Below are positions 22,298 through 23,612 of a stretch of DNA of 23,612 nt, piece after piece (within the stretch, counting starts at the first letter, position 1; every line of letters begins with the position of its first letter). Made by a program: the position numbers and the translations under genes. The stretch spans positions 1 through 23,612 of the forward strand of contig LRSK01000039.1 in the NCBI GenBank assembly GCA_001563325.1, read 5' to 3'. This DNA comes from Candidatus Thorarchaeota archaeon SMTZ1-83 (lineage in GTDB: Archaea > Asgardarchaeota > Thorarchaeia > Thorarchaeales > Thorarchaeaceae). The notes beneath the pieces are model-generated. The model made no database searches, was not told the origin of the DNA, and worked only from the letters and a program-made list of their open reading frames with translations.

Positions 22298-22639
22298 TCA
22301 GAAAGTGAGAATTGAATATCCAGCATCAGCGAATCTCAATAGATCACTATGACCCTTTAGCTCACCTTTGATTGGAACCCCGAGCTGCTCTGCGGCCTCA
22401 GTAGCTTCGAATACGGAAGAGCAAGCTTTGCAAGCATGATCTATGACCTCAAGCTCCATCGCCTTGTCAAAGACAGGGAGTCTGATGGTGCCATCAGCTA
22501 TTCCAATTAGTAGCTTCGGAGAGGCACACTCAAGAACAGCTGCAACCTCATGACCATTCTCGTGGAAGTTTATCGCGTTCAGAAGCAGGTGATATAGCTG
22601 CATCTTGTTATCGTCAGTTGCCAAGAACATGTACTTCAT
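22298..22639 (-). CDS. DsrE/DsrF-like small protein
   Basis: The 113-residue protein has the alpha/beta layout of the DsrE-like sulfur-relay family: MKYMFLATDD strand and turn, helix, HEVAAVLEC strand, and a C-terminal EVIDHACKACSSVF segment with a CxxC pair (C70, C73). Family members carry persulfide sulfur or act in redox regulation; the specific role is unknown. The ATG at 22639 is chosen. An upstream in-frame TTG at 22687 would start almost against the tRNA-Leu 3' end and add a hydrophobic stretch unlike the family. It lies between two tRNA genes on the same strand, 52 bases after tRNA-Leu. Confidence 0.75.
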   Translation of the reverse strand: MKYMFLATDDNKMQLYHLLLNAINFHENGHEVAAVLECASPKLLIGIADGTIRLPVFDKAMELEVIDHACKACSSVFEATEAAEQLGVPIKGELKGHSDLLRFADAGYSILTF

Positions 22640-22691
22640 GATTATCTCGAAGAGTGTGGAGAATAACGAGATAATGAGGTTTGCCAATAGA

Positions 22692-22812
22692 TGGTGCGGA
22701 GGGCGAGATTTGAACTCGCGAACCCCTACGGGATTTCCCTGCTGACACTTAAGTCGGTGCCTGCATCTGGGACCTAAACCCAGCGCCTTTGACCTGGCTT
22801 GGCAACCTCCGC
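22692..22812 (-). tRNA. tRNA-Leu(UAG) with an intron after the anticodon stem, CCA encoded
   Basis: The acceptor stem is GCGGAGG/CCTCCGC, with discriminator A and encoded CCA. The D stem is GCC/GGC and the anticodon stem CTGGG/CCCAG with loop TTTAGGT (anticodon TAG). The T arm is GCGAG-TTCAAAT-CTCGC. The gene is 121 bases, 33 too long. Removing 22734-22766 leaves 88 bases and a variable arm TCCCGTAGGGGTTC, identical to the arm common in archaeal tRNA-Leu. The anticodon loop itself is uninterrupted. Confidence 0.93.
22734..22766 (-). other. tRNA-Leu intron at position 43/44
   Basis: This 33-base intron sits between the anticodon stem and variable arm. The fold has central helix TCCC/GGGA, bulges AG|A and AA|T, and an inner helix of TGC/GCA continued by a further five pairs. 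The outer helix is short (GG/CC), so this is a relaxed bulge-helix-bulge. Cuts in the bulges restore a consensus variable arm. Confidence 0.8.
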
Positions 22813-22835
22813 GTGGTTTGGATGAACACTACGGT

Positions 22836-22850
22836 CTTGATATAATCATT
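22836..22850 (-). promoter_or_regulatory. TATA box of tRNA-Leu
   Basis: On the minus strand AATGATTATATCAAG is centred about 30 bases before the tRNA 5' end and shares ATTATATC with the tRNA-Ser promoter. Confidence 0.65.
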
Positions 22851-22889
22851 TTGGCATCCATCGGGATTGCCCAATCTCAGTGAGAAGAT

Positions 22890-23024
22890 TCAGTCCTTCT
22901 TCTGCCAGGTATTGCTACATCTTGGACATCGGAAGTGTCTCTTGTATCCGCCGCCCCCGGTCATCTCTTTTTTCACCATGGCGATCTCCTTGTACCCACA
23001 GCGGGGGCATACAATCTCAGTCAT
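22890..23024 (-). CDS. 44-residue zinc-ribbon protein
   Basis: This short frame encodes MTEIVCPRCGYKEIAMVKKE and then a glycine turn (GGGG), ending FRCPRCSNTWQKKD. The two CPRC pairs (C6, C9 and C33, C36) form one zinc ribbon, similar to the C-terminal ribbon of TFS/TFIIS but without the catalytic Asp-Glu pair. GGAG lies 9 bases before the ATG at 23024. It is a complete free-standing gene rather than a remnant: both cysteine pairs and a stop are intact. It may bind RNA polymerase or nucleic acid; this is inference. Confidence 0.72.
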   Translation of the reverse strand: MTEIVCPRCGYKEIAMVKKEMTGGGGYKRHFRCPRCSNTWQKKD

Positions 23025-23145
23025 TATTATGGACTCCAACACGCTCTGAACTCTTCCCAATATCTAGTTTACTGGGTTGATAGCTGTTGCATGAAACTTG
23101 GACAAAGTTGGACATTCATCAGACAGAAGTCGAATGAATTAGTTC

Positions 23146-23337
23146 ATGTTCTCAGTATCACAGGCAGCTCGAAGGCTTTACGTATGCCCAAAGACCATCA
23201 GGCACTGGGACTCGCAAGGTCGCATTCACTGTATCAGGAGTTCTGGCAACCATCGAAGGATTCCACTCACTCAGTGTCTCATCCTGCGGATACCTCTGAT
23301 CGTTTCAGGGATCTGCTGCCTCATCACGTCATCATGA
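23146..23337 (+). pseudogene. MerR-type helix-turn-helix fragment, likely remnant of an IS607-type recombinase
   Basis: The first about 43 residues of this 63-residue frame (SVSQAARRLYVCPKTIRHWD, then the GNHRRIP element) match the N-terminal MerR-like DNA-binding domain of IS607-family serine recombinases. These normally read SVxxAAxxLGVxxKTIRRWxxxGxI and end GGHRRIP. The recombinase catalytic domain that should follow is absent. The last 20 residues are unrelated and run antisense over the neighbouring minus-strand gene. It is most likely a decayed transposable-element remnant, alternatively a small excisionase-like regulator. No TnpB fragment is seen in the window. Confidence 0.55.
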
Positions 23338-23612
23338 TTGGAAACCACTCCTAGTTGAAACGCAACATCAAGCTCGAATATCTCTCGCACTTCGCGAATT
23401 GCCTCTCGTATCCCTGCATTGAGGAGCACCTTCAAGTCGTCATACAGGACTCCGGTTCTAGACCTCTCATCCCCATACGCCTCTGCCTTCCAGATGATTG
23501 CATGCCCTTTGTCATCTATAGAGAGCGTCACCTCATACTTCATTGGTTCCTCATATGTTTCTTCCATCTCCTGAATGTGTTCGCTCACCCAGGAAGACAG
23601 CCGCTCCCTGAA
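23271..23612 (-). CDS. Unknown protein, 5' end beyond the window
   Basis: The reading frame stays open to the right edge (at least 113 residues in the window), so the start is probably outside; internal candidates are GTG at 23588 and ATG at 23567. Visible are a helical N-terminal part (RERLSSWVSEHIQEMEETYE), a short beta hairpin (YEVTLSIDDKGHAIIWKAEA), and a C-terminal helical segment (IREAIREVREIFELDVAFQL). No cysteine or recognised motif is present. Its 3' end overlaps the helix-turn-helix fragment on the other strand, which suggests that fragment was inserted or decayed next to it. Confidence 0.6.
   Translation of the reverse strand, partial: FRERLSSWVSEHIQEMEETYEEPMKYEVTLSIDDKGHAIIWKAEAYGDERSRTGVLYDDLKVLLNAGIREAIREVREIFELDVAFQLGVVSNHDDVMRQQIPETIRGIRRMRH

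Noticed and set aside
22640..22687. Hydrophobic N-terminal extension of the DsrE-like protein from a TTG
   Set aside because: It would begin five bases from the tRNA-Leu 3' end and does not fit the DsrE-like N-terminus; the ATG at 22639 fits.
1..23612. CRISPR array, rRNA genes or intact transposase
   Set aside because: No regularly spaced direct repeats, rRNA-like stretches or complete transposase genes were found on either strand.

Overview
The window is archaeal chromosomal DNA. Diagnostic genes are an Orc1/Cdc6 initiator, the small subunit of DNA polymerase D, the small primase subunit PriS, a GINS protein, PCNA, transcript-cleavage factor TFS, RNA polymerase subunit Rpo11/RpoL, exosome subunit Csl4, and tRNA genes with bulge-helix-bulge introns and TATA boxes. 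PolD argues against a crenarchaeote. The mix of archaeal core genes, heterodisulfide-reductase-type genes and a beta-oxidation-type acyl-CoA dehydrogenase would fit an Asgard (Thorarchaeia-like) or other mesophilic anaerobic archaeon, but that placement is only an impression.

Region 1 (1-9863, all minus strand) is redox and carbon metabolism. In transcription order it holds hdrC, hdrB, a QmoA/HdrA-like flavoprotein, a large HdrA fused to an MvhD domain, and a 755-residue protein joining long helical segments and two winged-helix-like repeats to a C-terminal two-cluster ferredoxin. The first five genes are separated by 12 bases or fewer or overlap, so they look like one operon, and a TATA-like box precedes hdrC. 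After an 87-base gap come an acyl-CoA dehydrogenase, a small cupin and a GNAT acetyltransferase with a thioredoxin-like C-terminus. No hydrogenase, formate dehydrogenase, EtfAB or membrane anchor is present. The likely picture is a soluble electron-bifurcating or electron-confurcating Hdr/Qmo hybrid whose donor is encoded elsewhere.

Region 2 (9864-16384, minus) is an information-processing supercluster: METTL5-like rRNA methyltransferase, Csl4, RpoL, a mini-RNase III-like protein, TFS, an OB-fold protein, PCNA, PriS, GINS51-type protein, a 100-residue helical protein and a 63-residue membrane protein. It links RNA modification and decay, transcription and replication-fork genes.

Region 3 (16385-22052) starts with a 190-base intergenic space carrying origin-recognition-box-like repeats, followed by orc1/cdc6 on the plus strand. 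PolD small subunit (DP1) is convergent to it. DP1 is divergent from an AbrB-PhoU regulator and a phosphohexomutase, both on the plus strand.

Region 4 (22053-23612) carries tRNA-Ser(CGA) with two introns, a DsrE-like protein, tRNA-Leu(UAG) with one intron outside the anticodon loop, a 44-residue zinc-ribbon protein, an orphan MerR-type helix-turn-helix fragment resembling IS607-type recombinases, and the 3' part of an unknown gene running off the right edge. Several genes appear to start with TTG or GTG.
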